Assembly (NCBI GenBank): GCA_030041515.1
Contig: JASHNS010000098.1
Coordinates: 62,001-126,000, forward strand
Source of the DNA: Acidobacteriaceae bacterium
GTDB taxonomy: Bacteria > Acidobacteriota > Terriglobia > Terriglobales > Acidobacteriaceae
Reading direction: 5' to 3'
DNA length: 64,000 nucleotides
Part shown: positions 54,022 to 63,167 of the stretch, one piece after another
Position numbering within the stretch: the first letter of the stretch is position 1
Layout: each line of letters starts with the position of its first letter
Notes under the pieces: model-generated
Database searches by the model: none
The model's input: the letters and a program-made list of their open reading frames with translations, nothing else
Told to the model about the DNA's origin: nothing
Translations under genes and position numbers: made by a program

Positions 54022-56163
54022 TCAGGGTAGCTTGAAATGGAGCGAGTAAATCTCCTGGCTGCTGGCATCTCGAATGAGCAGCAGTGATTTATCCGGTGCG
54101 ATGGCGAGCCGCCCGGACGGGCCTGACCTGAAGCTGGCGAGACTGGCGACTTTTTCAATCTTGCGGGATTTCAGGACGATCCGGAAGATACCGTCCTTGA
54201 GGTAATAGTCCACGAAATACAAAGCATCGCCAGTTGGCGACCATACCAGATCTGCTATGGGGCTGGTTTTCGCCAGGCGAGACCACTTGCCCGCAGCGAC
54301 ATCGAACAGCATCACGGTGCGGTTGTCGGCAGTCAGAGCCGCGATGTAGTCCCCCTGGGGGGACCATCGGGCGCTCCAGAGACCTTGCGAGCCAGGCACG
54401 GTGGAAACCTGCCCGCTCGCCATCGAGTACAAGTGGATCGTCAGGCGGGAGGCAGGCCACACCCCCGGGCGGTAGAGATCGCCAAACACAAGAAACTTAC
54501 CGTCGGGAGACCAGGTGGGAAAGCCCTGCTCGCCCTGCGTATGCGGGATGGGCCGCAGCTCGCCGCCGGAAGAGGGAATCAGGTATAGCTGCCAGGCATC
54601 CTGGCGATTCGCTCCTTCCGCCATAAACGCGATCCATTTGCCGTCCGGCGACCAGGCCGGCACCCTGGCGGTCAGGGAAGCCGGAGAGAGCTTCACCGGA
54701 TCAGTACCGTCAAGCCGGCTCCGCCAGAGGCTGCCGCCCGGGTAGGAAACGTACGCCAGCCATCGGCCGTCGTGTGAAAAAGCCAGTTGCTGGGCGGAAA
54801 TGGGTGCAAGATACGGCACAAAGCGAGACTTTCCCGCATCGTAGCGCACCACTTCGGAGCGCGCCTGGACGCCGATCACAAAGATGTCCCGTCCTCCGGG
54901 ACTGGGAATCGGAGACGTTTGTTCCATCAGGCCCTGCGCGAGCAGGATCGGCTTTCCTATTTTCCGCTGCAGCCAACTGGTGCGGTCTCGAACGGCCCCG
55001 ATGCCCCAGCGACCCTCGCTCAGGTTTTGAAAGATAAAGTACTTGCCCCCTGCGACCCACTCTCCGTGCATCTGGCCGCCGGACTCTCTCCAGTCGGGGA
55101 ATAGTGGGCGCAAGTCTTTGCCGTCGCGGTCAAGCTGCCAGATCGATTGCCGATCCCCCGCACCATTCAGGGTAAAGCGAATAACGCGGCCGTCCGGAGA
55201 CCAGGCGAGGTCCATCGCGCTTCCGGGCGTGCGCGCGAGCTCACGGACGTGAGCGCCTTCGGCATCGCATAAGTAGATACCATCAGCCGAGGAATACGCG
55301 ATGGTTTTGCCGTTGGGAGACCATGTAGCCGCGCCCGCCATGATGTTTCCGACTTCCCTGGCGTCCCCCGCTGGCATCTTGAGAGCCCAAAGGGAACCCC
55401 CGTTGCGTCCGACAAGATCGATGGCCAGCAATTCCGAGCGGACGGCACTGAAGTCCTCCACCACAGGATTCTTGAGAGGACTGGGCAGAGGTTCAACCCT
55501 GCCTCCTGCGGTTGATACCTGGACGAGGGTGGGGCCGCCCTTTCGGACTTCTTTGAAGTAAAGGGTCGAGCCGTTGACAGCGATTCCGGCGAACCCGTCC
55601 ACTGCGTTGGCAGCTGTCTTCGGCAAGCCGTCGTTGGTGATCTGCGTGACTCCCAACAATTGCGGCTTCGGCTGGGGGCGGAACTCCAAAATACATAGAA
55701 AAGCGACGGCCAGCATTGCGGAACCCGCCACGATCCCAATTCGAGACGTTTGCCTCGCGCGTTCCCGGGGTAGCGACGGAACCGGCTGCGACGCGCCGCC
55801 GTTCTCGTCGACGCTGATCTGGCCGATGAACCGGTAGCCCCGACGCGGGAGGGTCTCAATGTAGCGAGGAACGTCGGCATCGTCCCCTAACGCAGCGCGG
55901 AGCTTGGCGATAGCAATGTTCAGACTGCGGTCGAAATCCACATGGGTATCGCCCCCCCATAGCTGGTGCCGCAGCTCGTCGCGCGTAATCGTCTCTCCAG
56001 GACGCCGCAGCAAGAGGGCCAGGATCTGGAACGGTTTGTCCTGGAGTCTGACCTGAAGGCCCTTGCGCCGCAGTTCCCCCGAATCCAAGTTGATCTCGAA
56101 GATGCCAAACCGGATTACGCCCTTGGCCGAGGAGCCTTCGAGAACAGCCTTGGTTGCAGACAT
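54022..56163 (-). CDS. Winged-helix DNA-binding membrane protein with PD40/TolB-like propeller
   Basis: The 713-residue protein has an OmpR/CadC-type winged helix at residues ~18-115 (VIRFGIFEINLDSGELRRKG, GDDADVPRYIETLPRRGYRF). A single transmembrane helix follows near 140-160 (IGIVAGSAMLAVAFLCILEF). An extracytoplasmic WD40-like beta-propeller repeats the SPDGKWIAF/SPNGKTIAYS motif at least six times. This CadC-like layout would let an outside signal alter transcription directly. It lies between two paralogous LuxR-type genes, the first convergent (about 100 bp apart) and the second divergent. The ligand is unknown. Confidence 0.92.
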   Translation of the reverse strand: MSATKAVLEGSSAKGVIRFGIFEINLDSGELRRKGLQVRLQDKPFQILALLLRRPGETITRDELRHQLWGGDTHVDFDRSLNIAIAKLRAALGDDADVPRYIETLPRRGYRFIGQISVDENGGASQPVPSLPRERARQTSRIGIVAGSAMLAVAFLCILEFRPQPKPQLLGVTQITNDGLPKTAANAVDGFAGIAVNGSTLYFKEVRKGGPTLVQVSTAGGRVEPLPSPLKNPVVEDFSAVRSELLAIDLVGRNGGSLWALKMPAGDAREVGNIMAGAATWSPNGKTIAYSSADGIYLCDAEGAHVRELARTPGSAMDLAWSPDGRVIRFTLNGAGDRQSIWQLDRDGKDLRPLFPDWRESGGQMHGEWVAGGKYFIFQNLSEGRWGIGAVRDRTSWLQRKIGKPILLAQGLMEQTSPIPSPGGRDIFVIGVQARSEVVRYDAGKSRFVPYLAPISAQQLAFSHDGRWLAYVSYPGGSLWRSRLDGTDPVKLSPASLTARVPAWSPDGKWIAFMAEGANRQDAWQLYLIPSSGGELRPIPHTQGEQGFPTWSPDGKFLVFGDLYRPGVWPASRLTIHLYSMASGQVSTVPGSQGLWSARWSPQGDYIAALTADNRTVMLFDVAAGKWSRLAKTSPIADLVWSPTGDALYFVDYYLKDGIFRIVLKSRKIEKVASLASFRSGPSGRLAIAPDKSLLLIRDASSQEIYSLHFKLP

Positions 56164-56556
56164 TCAGCCCGCCACTTTAGTTGCTGGCAAGCGCCTGCAT
56201 CACCACCGGTTGCCCGTGCCGTGCGCATGCCTGGGTCCAGAATTGGGGAAGGGGTGTTATCGATGCTAGCATCCTTCACCAAATTAGATGCAGATCGCGA
56301 CAGCCCTCAAGTTTTCCATCGGGAAACCATGGACCGTAACTATCTGTAGCCAAAGCTGATAGCAGGAAATAAGAAATTAACTGGCAGATGGGTTGACACA
56401 TATTCGGCGTCCGCCCTACATGGAAGAATGCATCGGTAACTCAGGTGGGCCGCCCTTTGGCGATCAGACCTCATATACGAGTTCTGGCGCCGCAGCGTTT
56501 CTGCGAGCCAACGCGCATGGAATTCAAAACCCCAGTGGTGCTTCAGTTGAGGGCAG
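56164..56556. other. 393-bp divergent intergenic region
   Basis: It separates the winged-helix gene (minus) from the second LuxR-type gene (plus). Apart from a possible plus-strand promoter at 56393 I see no gene or clear repeat. It presumably holds the promoters of both genes. Confidence 0.5.
56393..56421 (+). promoter_or_regulatory. Possible sigma70-type promoter of the second LuxR gene
   Basis: TTGACA at 56393-56398 is followed after 17 bases by ctacat, a moderate -10. It lies ~135 bp before the coding start. The first paralogue has a TTGACA at a similar distance. Confidence 0.35.
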
Positions 56557-57333
56557 ATGGTGCCAACGCGACGGGAAGTCTCGATCTTGATAACCTCAGG
56601 GAACGTTCTTGCCTGCGAGCTTTATGCGCAGGCACTGAGTCAACATTCATATTTTCAGGTTGTTGGGCGGGTGGCCACCGTCGACGATGCAGTGCGGGCG
56701 GTTGAGTCTATGGCCGTCAGCATTGCCCTCATTAGCACCACGCTGCAGGATGGTCCCCTCAGTGGACTGGCGGCATTGCGGCGAATTTACAGGGCAAACG
56801 CCGAGGTCAAGCCGATCATGCTGTTTGAGGCTTCCGAAGCGAACCTGATGGTGAGTGCGTTTCGAAACGGGGCCAGGGGCGTTTTTTGTCCGGCGGAGGA
56901 TGGCTTTGGGATGCTTTGCCGGTGTGTCGAGCAGGTTCATGCCGGTCAAATCTGGGCAAAAAGCGCACAACTCCGGGAAGTGCTGGCCGCCTTCTCGCGG
57001 CGGGCTCCGGTTCAAATCGTCAATTCTCATGGAGTGCGGCTGTTGACTCCCCGTGAGGAAGACATTGTGCGGCTGGTGGAGGAAGGCCTCACCAACCGGC
57101 AGATAGCACAGGAACTGAAGCTCAGCGAATATACGGTGCGGAACAATCTATTCCGAATCTTCGAGAAGCTGGGGGTTTCCACCCGGGTTGAGCTTACGCT
57201 CTACGCGCTCAATAACCTCGTTCCGGCTGCAGAAAAGAATGATGGCGGCCCGGCAAGGGCTGCGGCTCTATCCCTTCGGAAGCGTCCGGCGGCGAGTTGC
57301 GGTATTGGTTTAGCCTTTCGCGCTCAACCCTAG
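56557..57333 (+). CDS. LuxR-type regulator with degenerate receiver domain (paralogue 2)
   Basis: The 258-residue protein is closely similar to the product of 53134 along its whole length. EYTVRNNLFRIFEKLGVSTR and the CPAEDGF...MLCRCVEQVHAG stretch are identical or nearly so. The receiver carries the same losses: no acidic pair in LITSGNVLACE, serine in ALISTTLQDG, and no conserved lysine. The LuxR helix-turn-helix is intact. Differences concentrate in the early receiver region and the C-terminal tail. Both genes point the same way and bracket the winged-helix gene, so a local duplication is likely. Confidence 0.88.
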   Translation: MVPTRREVSILITSGNVLACELYAQALSQHSYFQVVGRVATVDDAVRAVESMAVSIALISTTLQDGPLSGLAALRRIYRANAEVKPIMLFEASEANLMVSAFRNGARGVFCPAEDGFGMLCRCVEQVHAGQIWAKSAQLREVLAAFSRRAPVQIVNSHGVRLLTPREEDIVRLVEEGLTNRQIAQELKLSEYTVRNNLFRIFEKLGVSTRVELTLYALNNLVPAAEKNDGGPARAAALSLRKRPAASCGIGLAFRAQP

Positions 57334-57385
57334 TTTTAGCCTTTTAGCAGAGGGCCCTTGCGCGGTTTGCTGCCTGGGATGAGGC

Positions 57386-58486
57386 ATGTCCTTGCGTTAT
57401 AAGGCAGTTCTTTTGGCCGCCGGTTGCATCTCAAGTCGACGGCAGACCGGAGCCCGCAGAAGGGTAAAAGATGTTTGTTTGTTCGGTATTGCGCCTGGGG
57501 AGGAACAGTTGGCAATGGGCAGATTCCTCGATTCGTCTTCGTCTGATCACAATCTCCTGTCCACGAAGTGCGGATTCCCGTCCTTGTACTTCGCACCCTT
57601 GACGCAGATGGCCCGGCAGAGAGCCAACTGGGCGCCTCGGCGGCTGGGACGCGTGGCATGGTCGTTCGCCATCGATCTGCGCGCCCACCTCGAGTTATTC
57701 CGCATTTTCTCCCAACCGCCTTTTCGCAGCCTCGTTCTCCTCGACCCGGTCTTCTCCTTCCGGCACCTCTCCCGGGACTTTCTCTTTCGGGGGCTCGGTC
57801 CGAATGAGCGTACCGCTTGCGTGCTGCACCATTACCGCTTCCTCCTTTCCCGGATGTCCGATCGTCTCCTACGTGAATTGGGCAATCCGGGGTTTCCGGT
57901 AATGGAGCAACGGAGCGACGGCAGGAACTTTTCGGTGACCCTGGGCCGGCCCGGCAAGAAAGACATCTGGGAGGGTGAAACCTTACTACAGTTGTTGGTG
58001 GATTCTGTACCCGTCTACTGCCTTCAATTCACCATAATCCCTGGATGGGTGCTGCAGTCGGAGCAGCGAGACGTCATCTTCCTTCAGCGCATTCAAGGCA
58101 GCAAGGGATGTTTCGAACAGGTTAATGCCGCGACGAAGGCATTCAACGACATTGCTCCGCCGCTGCTCCTCCTCGCCGTCCTCCAGGGAATCGCCGCAGC
58201 CTGGGGAATTCGTGCGATGGCATGTATCTCAGCCAGGAGCCAAATCTCCAGTCAGCGCTGCGACGACGAGCGTTCGCTGACTCTCTTCAGGCAGGCTTAC
58301 GACGACTTGTTTCTCCAGCTTGGCGCCACTCGCGTCTCCGCTGATTTCTGCTGGCTTCCCCTTCCGCTCCAGGAGAAGCCGATCGAACTCATCGGTAACG
58401 GTCATAAATCCAGGACACGCAGAAAACGCGCCTTCCGGCGTGAAATTGCCCAGCGGGTCTGCGAAACGATCGGGGAGGCTGCGTAA
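57386..58486 (+). CDS. DUF535 family protein (VirK/YbjX-like)
   Basis: The 366-residue protein has DUF535 features. These are LHHYRFLLSRMSDRLLREL near residue 150, VIFLQRIQGSKGCFEQVNAA, and FNDIAPPLLLLAVLQGIAAA. The family-typical end is FRQAYDDLFLQLGATRVSAD, then EKPIELIGNGHKSRTRRKRA. VirK/YbjX proteins affect surface properties or peptide resistance in enteric bacteria; the biochemical role is unknown. The first ~43 residues are not family-like and a start at 57515 (MGRFLDSS) may be correct. It follows the second LuxR gene by 52 bp and may be its target or partner. Confidence 0.82.
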   Translation: MSLRYKAVLLAAGCISSRRQTGARRRVKDVCLFGIAPGEEQLAMGRFLDSSSSDHNLLSTKCGFPSLYFAPLTQMARQRANWAPRRLGRVAWSFAIDLRAHLELFRIFSQPPFRSLVLLDPVFSFRHLSRDFLFRGLGPNERTACVLHHYRFLLSRMSDRLLRELGNPGFPVMEQRSDGRNFSVTLGRPGKKDIWEGETLLQLLVDSVPVYCLQFTIIPGWVLQSEQRDVIFLQRIQGSKGCFEQVNAATKAFNDIAPPLLLLAVLQGIAAAWGIRAMACISARSQISSQRCDDERSLTLFRQAYDDLFLQLGATRVSADFCWLPLPLQEKPIELIGNGHKSRTRRKRAFRREIAQRVCETIGEAA

Positions 58487-59078
58487 GCTTCGGTTCGTTC
58501 CCGCTTTCGTGCAGCGATGACCGCCCATATCGTCCGCTACTGCGGCATCAGAAATCGTATTCGGTTCTGGGTAGATCGAAGAGGGAGTGTGAGGAGGGCA
58601 TTTACAGCGTGGCAGAAGGCAGATGGAGCCTCCCTCCCTTTTGTCAGGCAAGTGAGACTATTCGGACCTTAGCAACGAGTCGCTGCGGTTGGGGTGTCCC
58701 TTCGCAGGCAAACGAACACCGGTGACTTACCGTAGGGCGAGGGCCGAACCCAGCTGTAAGGATGGCACCCTCTACCTCGAGAAATGTGCAGTCTTTGGTG
58801 CCGGTTCTGGTGCCGGTGAAGCGGTTTATGTCTACACGGTGGAGTAGTTGACAACAGGCTGCGCGGTACAAAGTCTGCGTCTTTTGGAAAGTGCCGGAAC
58901 GTTATCGGAGATGGTATTCCCGAGGGTGAGCCTATTCCTGTCCCGTATCGTCGCAGCAAGGAGCGAGGAATCTGCCGCACAGTCCTATGGGTTCGCGCAA
59001 ACACGACAGGAGATACGTCGCAAAGAGGAAGGGCGCGCTGCGGATTCGCCGCGCGCCCGAATGGAGTTTCAGGAGGCC
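58487..59078. other. 592-bp intergenic stretch, no gene seen
   Basis: This stretch lies between the DUF535 gene and the end of the TonB receptor gene. It contains the right copy of the 23-bp repeat (58795-58817). No frame shows recognisable protein similarity. Confidence 0.55.
58795..58817. repeat. 23-bp direct repeat, right copy
   Basis: The sequence is identical in the same orientation to 27502-27524. Flanking bases differ on both sides. It may be an attachment-type remnant or the vestige of a repeated gene tail. Confidence 0.7.
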
Positions 59079-62000
59079 CTAGAACACGATGCGACCGCCG
59101 AGCTGCACCTGTCTCGGCTGGCTATTGGACGTCGCGGAGGTGATGTATCCGAAATTGCTCGCGGTCGGCGTCAAATTCGGCGGCGCGAAGACCGGGTGGT
59201 TCAGCGTGTTGAAGGTCTCGAAGCGAATCTGGAAGTAGGATGACTCTGTAATGGCAAAGTTCTTCAGGATGGAGGCGTCCAGGTTGTTGTACCCATCCTG
59301 CCGCACCCAGGAGAGCGTCTGCGGCAGCGTGCGGTAGTGAAAGGAATACTGCCCATCGAAGTACACCGATCCGTCGCAGGGCTGTGACGCACTCGGCGTG
59401 CAGCTCTTGCCGGATCCGGTGACGAAGACGTTGGGGGCATTGACCAGCGCCGGAGTTCCGGATCCGGCCGGGCTGGTGTTGCGGGGCTGCAGCTTGATGT
59501 CCCGCAGCGTCATGCCAGGTTGCAGCGGAATATCTCCGGAGAAGTACATCGGGGCGCCGCTCTCGAACTGGTAGATTCCATTAATCACGTATCCGCCCAG
59601 CAGTTCACTCCACAACCGGCTGCCGCCGAAGTCGAAGTGCTCTCCTTTCCCGAATGGCAGTTTGTAGGTCCCTCCCACTGTGAAATGGTCGGTGTGGTCG
59701 AAGGGCGAGATGCGAGTTTCGAGGAAGTTGTCTTCATCGTTCAGGCGCGTGTCCTGCTCGATGAGCTTCGAGAAGTCATAATTCGCGGTGAGCGTAAGGC
59801 CGTGGCTGGCGCGCTGCTCCACGTGCAGGATGCCGCTCTCGAACCACGATTGCCCGATCGTTTCGTTGTACTCGTCGATCGCTTCGTCGCCGAATTGCGG
59901 GTAGGGCACCGCCAGATTGCCCAGCGTCGTCGTGGAGCCGTTGAAGCTCTTGTTCAGGGGCAGCAGACCGGCGAATGGATTGGGCACACTCGTGCCCATC
60001 GCCGATGCCAGGTTCTCATCCAGATACGGGTTCGTGGAGAGGTACTGTTTCTCGGTGGCGTTGATGTTCTGCTCGGTGACGTCCAGATGCAGCGCGTGGT
60101 TGCCCACATAGATGGCTTCCACCATCGTGTTGTGGGTCAACTCATGCTGCACGTCCAAATCCCACCGCTCGGAGTACATGTCGTGCTGCACCGGGGACAG
60201 GAAGCTGATCGAATCGCCAAGGTCCGTGCTCGCTCCCGCCGAAGATCCAGCCGGGGCCACCAGGCCGCCGGGGTAAGGGTTGTTCAGGGAAAACGCCGCA
60301 TCTCCCGCCGGGCAGGTGGGAGTTGTGGTTTCGCCGTCACTGCAGTTATTGAAATAGCTGTTGGTGCTGGAGGTGTAATTCGTCTGGGCGCTGTACCCGG
60401 CAGCAAAGTTGAGCGCGTTGGAAGAGGGATTGTCGGATGCGCCCAGGCTCAGCAGCGTCTGCGGCTGTGTGAAGACGCCGAAGCCGCCGCGGATGACTTC
60501 CCGGCCATTCAGCCATGGAGGGTTGTACGAGAATCCGAATCGCGGACTCCAGAAACCTGCGCTGTCCGCAATCTGATACGGCGCACCCCCGTTTTTGTTG
60601 GGGAATGTCAGGCCGCCCAGCGTATTGAAGGTGGACGGATTGATGGTCACCGTCGTGTTGTTCTTCGTTACCGTATCGGCGGGGTTGTACGTCGCCCCCG
60701 AAGCAGAGTTGGGAGCCATCGGATTGAATCCGCTCTCGGTGCGCCCGAACTTCTCCCCGAACGGCGTGTCAACGTCATAGCGCAGGCCCAGGTTGAGCAC
60801 CAGGCGTGGAGTCACCCGCCAGTCGTCCTGCACAAACGCTCCCACATAGTAGGTGTGATAATCGGCTTCCGACTGCAGATCGAAGCTGTCGTCGCCGGTT
60901 GTCGCCAGCCCCAGCTCAAAGGATGCAAGATCGGCCCCGAACGGCTGCGCTGTCCCACCCGTCCCGCTGGTCATCCAGTTGTTCCCAAAATTGAATAACC
61001 CTGAGGGGCTGCCGGAGGCATCGTAGTTGATAATTCTCATCAGGTATTTGCGCCCGTCAAAGCCCACCTTGAGCGTGTGCTTGCCGATCAGCTTCGTCAT
61101 GTCGGTAAACAGCTGATAGCTGGTGGTCGGGTCGAATCCGGGTCCCGCTGTGCTGTTGAAGTCCTCGTAGCTCCCGCTGTTGAACTTAATCACCGGCATT
61201 TCCACGTAGGGGCTCGCGCTCTCCATACTGGCCGGAAATCCCAGCTCCGTCGGCGTGTAAGCTGCCGCCGGCGAATCGTGTGCCTCGTAAAAGTAGGTCC
61301 AGTTCAGGCGGGTGTCGAATACGGTGCTCGGGCTCAGCGAGTAAACATTATCGAGCGTGCTGCCCCAGTTCTCGCGGATCAGCGTTGAGCCCTGCGTATT
61401 GTTGCCAAAGTAGTCTTCCTTCACCTGAGAACGGAAATTGTGGCGGAAATCGAAAAACACGTGATCACTCGCGCTGGCGTTGTAATCCATGCGCCCGAAT
61501 TCTTCGGTGTAGTCGTCCACGCTGGGTGCGTTGCTGATGTAGTTGTCCGTGCCGTCCGTTCCCACCCCAGACGTATTATTCGGCACCGGATACAGTTTGA
61601 GGTAATTCAGCGCGATGGGATTGATGCTGTAACCCGCGTTTGCCACACCCGAACAATAACTGGACAGCGCGGTCAGGCAGTTGTTCGGCACCGGTGTGCG
61701 GGTAAATGAGCCGTTCGTCGAAGTTCCGGTGTCCGGTTCGTAGAGCTGATATTGGGATCCCAGCGCCAGCAGCGACGAGAAATCGCCTTCGCGCTCCGCC
61801 GCGGTCGGCACCGTCAGCGTCGTGGTGCTGGGCGCGGAATCCTTCAGTCCTTCCCAGGCGAAAAACCAGAACAGCTTATTCCTGCCGTTGTAGACTTTGG
61901 GAATCCAGACCGGCCCGCCCGCCGTCAGGCCGTACTGGTTGAAGTGCGTCACCGGCAGCGGCGTTACCGGACTGTTCCGGTCGTCGAAATAGGTATTGGC

Positions 62001-62909
62001 ATCGAGGGCCGACGCCTGGCTGAATTCGTACAGCGTGCCGTGGATCTGATTGGTTCCGCTTTTTGTGACCTGGTTGAGCACGCCGCCGATGGTGTGGCCA
62101 AACGACGCATCGGTCGCAAAGGGCTGAACTGAGACTTCCTTGACCGAATCCTCGGATGGGCTGAAGGCCAGCGAGCCCAGCAGCGTTTCGTCTGGCGCGC
62201 CGTCCAGCAGCACTTCGCTGGTTTGCAGCGGGGTGCCGCCGATGCTCCACGAGTTCATGTTGTTGTTGTCGAACGGGTGGGAGATCTGAGGTGCTGCTTC
62301 GGTAATCACTCCGGGGGCAAGCTCAGTCAACATGGCCGGGGCGCGCCCGTTGAGAGGAAGGTCGGCCACCGACCCGGTGGAAATGTCTGTGCTGATCGAC
62401 CCATTTTCCTGGTCCAGCAGCGGCGTTTGCGCGGTGACAGTCACGGTTTGTGTGGTCTGGCCGACGGTGAGCTTCAGGTCGATGACCGGGTGCTCCTGCG
62501 CCTGGAGCTGGATCCCCGCGCGCACCAGCGTCTGGAAGCCGCCGGCCTTGACGGTGATGGTGTAGCTGCCGGGAAGCAGAAACGGCACGACGTATTGCCC
62601 CGCGCTGTCGCTGGTCGCCCGGTTGATGGCGCCGGTGCTCGTTTCCCGTACCGTGATCTGCGCGCCAGGCACGACGGCGCCGGACGGATCCGCTACGGTT
62701 CCGGAAATCGTGGCGCGAAATTCCTGGGCGCGCGCGGCTTGAGGCGCGAGCAGGAAGGTGCAAAGGCCGGCCAGCAGAAGAGCCATCAGCGAAGCGGCGA
62801 GGCGATGCTGCCGCTGGAACCCTGTCTTGCTGCGATACCGGACCTCGTTCGTGCTTGTTCTCCCATGTGGTCTAACCACTGGCGTCTCAATCCCCTCAAA
62901 TGTGCGCAT
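59079..62909 (-). CDS. Oar-like TonB-dependent outer-membrane receptor
   Basis: The 1276-residue protein has a signal sequence (LMALLLAGLCTFLLAPQAARA, about residues 32-55, ending A-x-A). A carboxypeptidase-regulatory-like domain follows (TISGTVADPSGAVVPGAQIT), then a plug domain (PLNGRAPAMLTELAPGV) and a long beta-barrel. It ends in GGRIVF; a terminal aromatic residue is typical of outer-membrane proteins. These Oar-like receptors are expanded in Acidobacteriota and import glycans or other large ligands. ATG 62909 follows aaaaaaggaag; the frame further upstream to 63131 is not convincing. It diverges from a polygalacturonase, suggesting pectin oligosaccharide uptake, though the substrate is inferred. 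Confidence 0.93.
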   Translation of the reverse strand: MRTFEGIETPVVRPHGRTSTNEVRYRSKTGFQRQHRLAASLMALLLAGLCTFLLAPQAARAQEFRATISGTVADPSGAVVPGAQITVRETSTGAINRATSDSAGQYVVPFLLPGSYTITVKAGGFQTLVRAGIQLQAQEHPVIDLKLTVGQTTQTVTVTAQTPLLDQENGSISTDISTGSVADLPLNGRAPAMLTELAPGVITEAAPQISHPFDNNNMNSWSIGGTPLQTSEVLLDGAPDETLLGSLAFSPSEDSVKEVSVQPFATDASFGHTIGGVLNQVTKSGTNQIHGTLYEFSQASALDANTYFDDRNSPVTPLPVTHFNQYGLTAGGPVWIPKVYNGRNKLFWFFAWEGLKDSAPSTTTLTVPTAAEREGDFSSLLALGSQYQLYEPDTGTSTNGSFTRTPVPNNCLTALSSYCSGVANAGYSINPIALNYLKLYPVPNNTSGVGTDGTDNYISNAPSVDDYTEEFGRMDYNASASDHVFFDFRHNFRSQVKEDYFGNNTQGSTLIRENWGSTLDNVYSLSPSTVFDTRLNWTYFYEAHDSPAAAYTPTELGFPASMESASPYVEMPVIKFNSGSYEDFNSTAGPGFDPTTSYQLFTDMTKLIGKHTLKVGFDGRKYLMRIINYDASGSPSGLFNFGNNWMTSGTGGTAQPFGADLASFELGLATTGDDSFDLQSEADYHTYYVGAFVQDDWRVTPRLVLNLGLRYDVDTPFGEKFGRTESGFNPMAPNSASGATYNPADTVTKNNTTVTINPSTFNTLGGLTFPNKNGGAPYQIADSAGFWSPRFGFSYNPPWLNGREVIRGGFGVFTQPQTLLSLGASDNPSSNALNFAAGYSAQTNYTSSTNSYFNNCSDGETTTPTCPAGDAAFSLNNPYPGGLVAPAGSSAGASTDLGDSISFLSPVQHDMYSERWDLDVQHELTHNTMVEAIYVGNHALHLDVTEQNINATEKQYLSTNPYLDENLASAMGTSVPNPFAGLLPLNKSFNGSTTTLGNLAVPYPQFGDEAIDEYNETIGQSWFESGILHVEQRASHGLTLTANYDFSKLIEQDTRLNDEDNFLETRISPFDHTDHFTVGGTYKLPFGKGEHFDFGGSRLWSELLGGYVINGIYQFESGAPMYFSGDIPLQPGMTLRDIKLQPRNTSPAGSGTPALVNAPNVFVTGSGKSCTPSASQPCDGSVYFDGQYSFHYRTLPQTLSWVRQDGYNNLDASILKNFAITESSYFQIRFETFNTLNHPVFAPPNLTPTASNFGYITSATSNSQPRQVQLGGRIVF

Positions 62910-63153
62910 ACTTTGTGTCTTCCTTTTTTGGGCAATCCTGGGAATAAATCTGCTGCGCCTGAATTGTCCACATAGGGAGGTTCCCCTGTCAAGACGCAGC
63001 ATCCGGATGCATAATGGAATTCTTGCCGGAGCCCCGGCGGACTCCTGGCGGATTCGCGGGTTCCGGCGATTCGACGAGGCGTTGAGGTCTGACCACTTAA
63101 TCCATGTGACGCCAGCGCGGCATGTCCGCACAGAACATACGCTACATCGATTT

Positions 63154-63163
63154 AGGAGGTGAT
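63154..63163 (+). promoter_or_regulatory. Near-perfect Shine-Dalgarno of the GH28 gene
   Basis: AGGAGGTGAT at 63154-63163 is essentially fully complementary to the 16S 3' end. ATG 63168 follows 4 bases later. It fixes the start of the GH28 gene. Confidence 0.85.
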
Positions 63164-63167
63164 TTTC

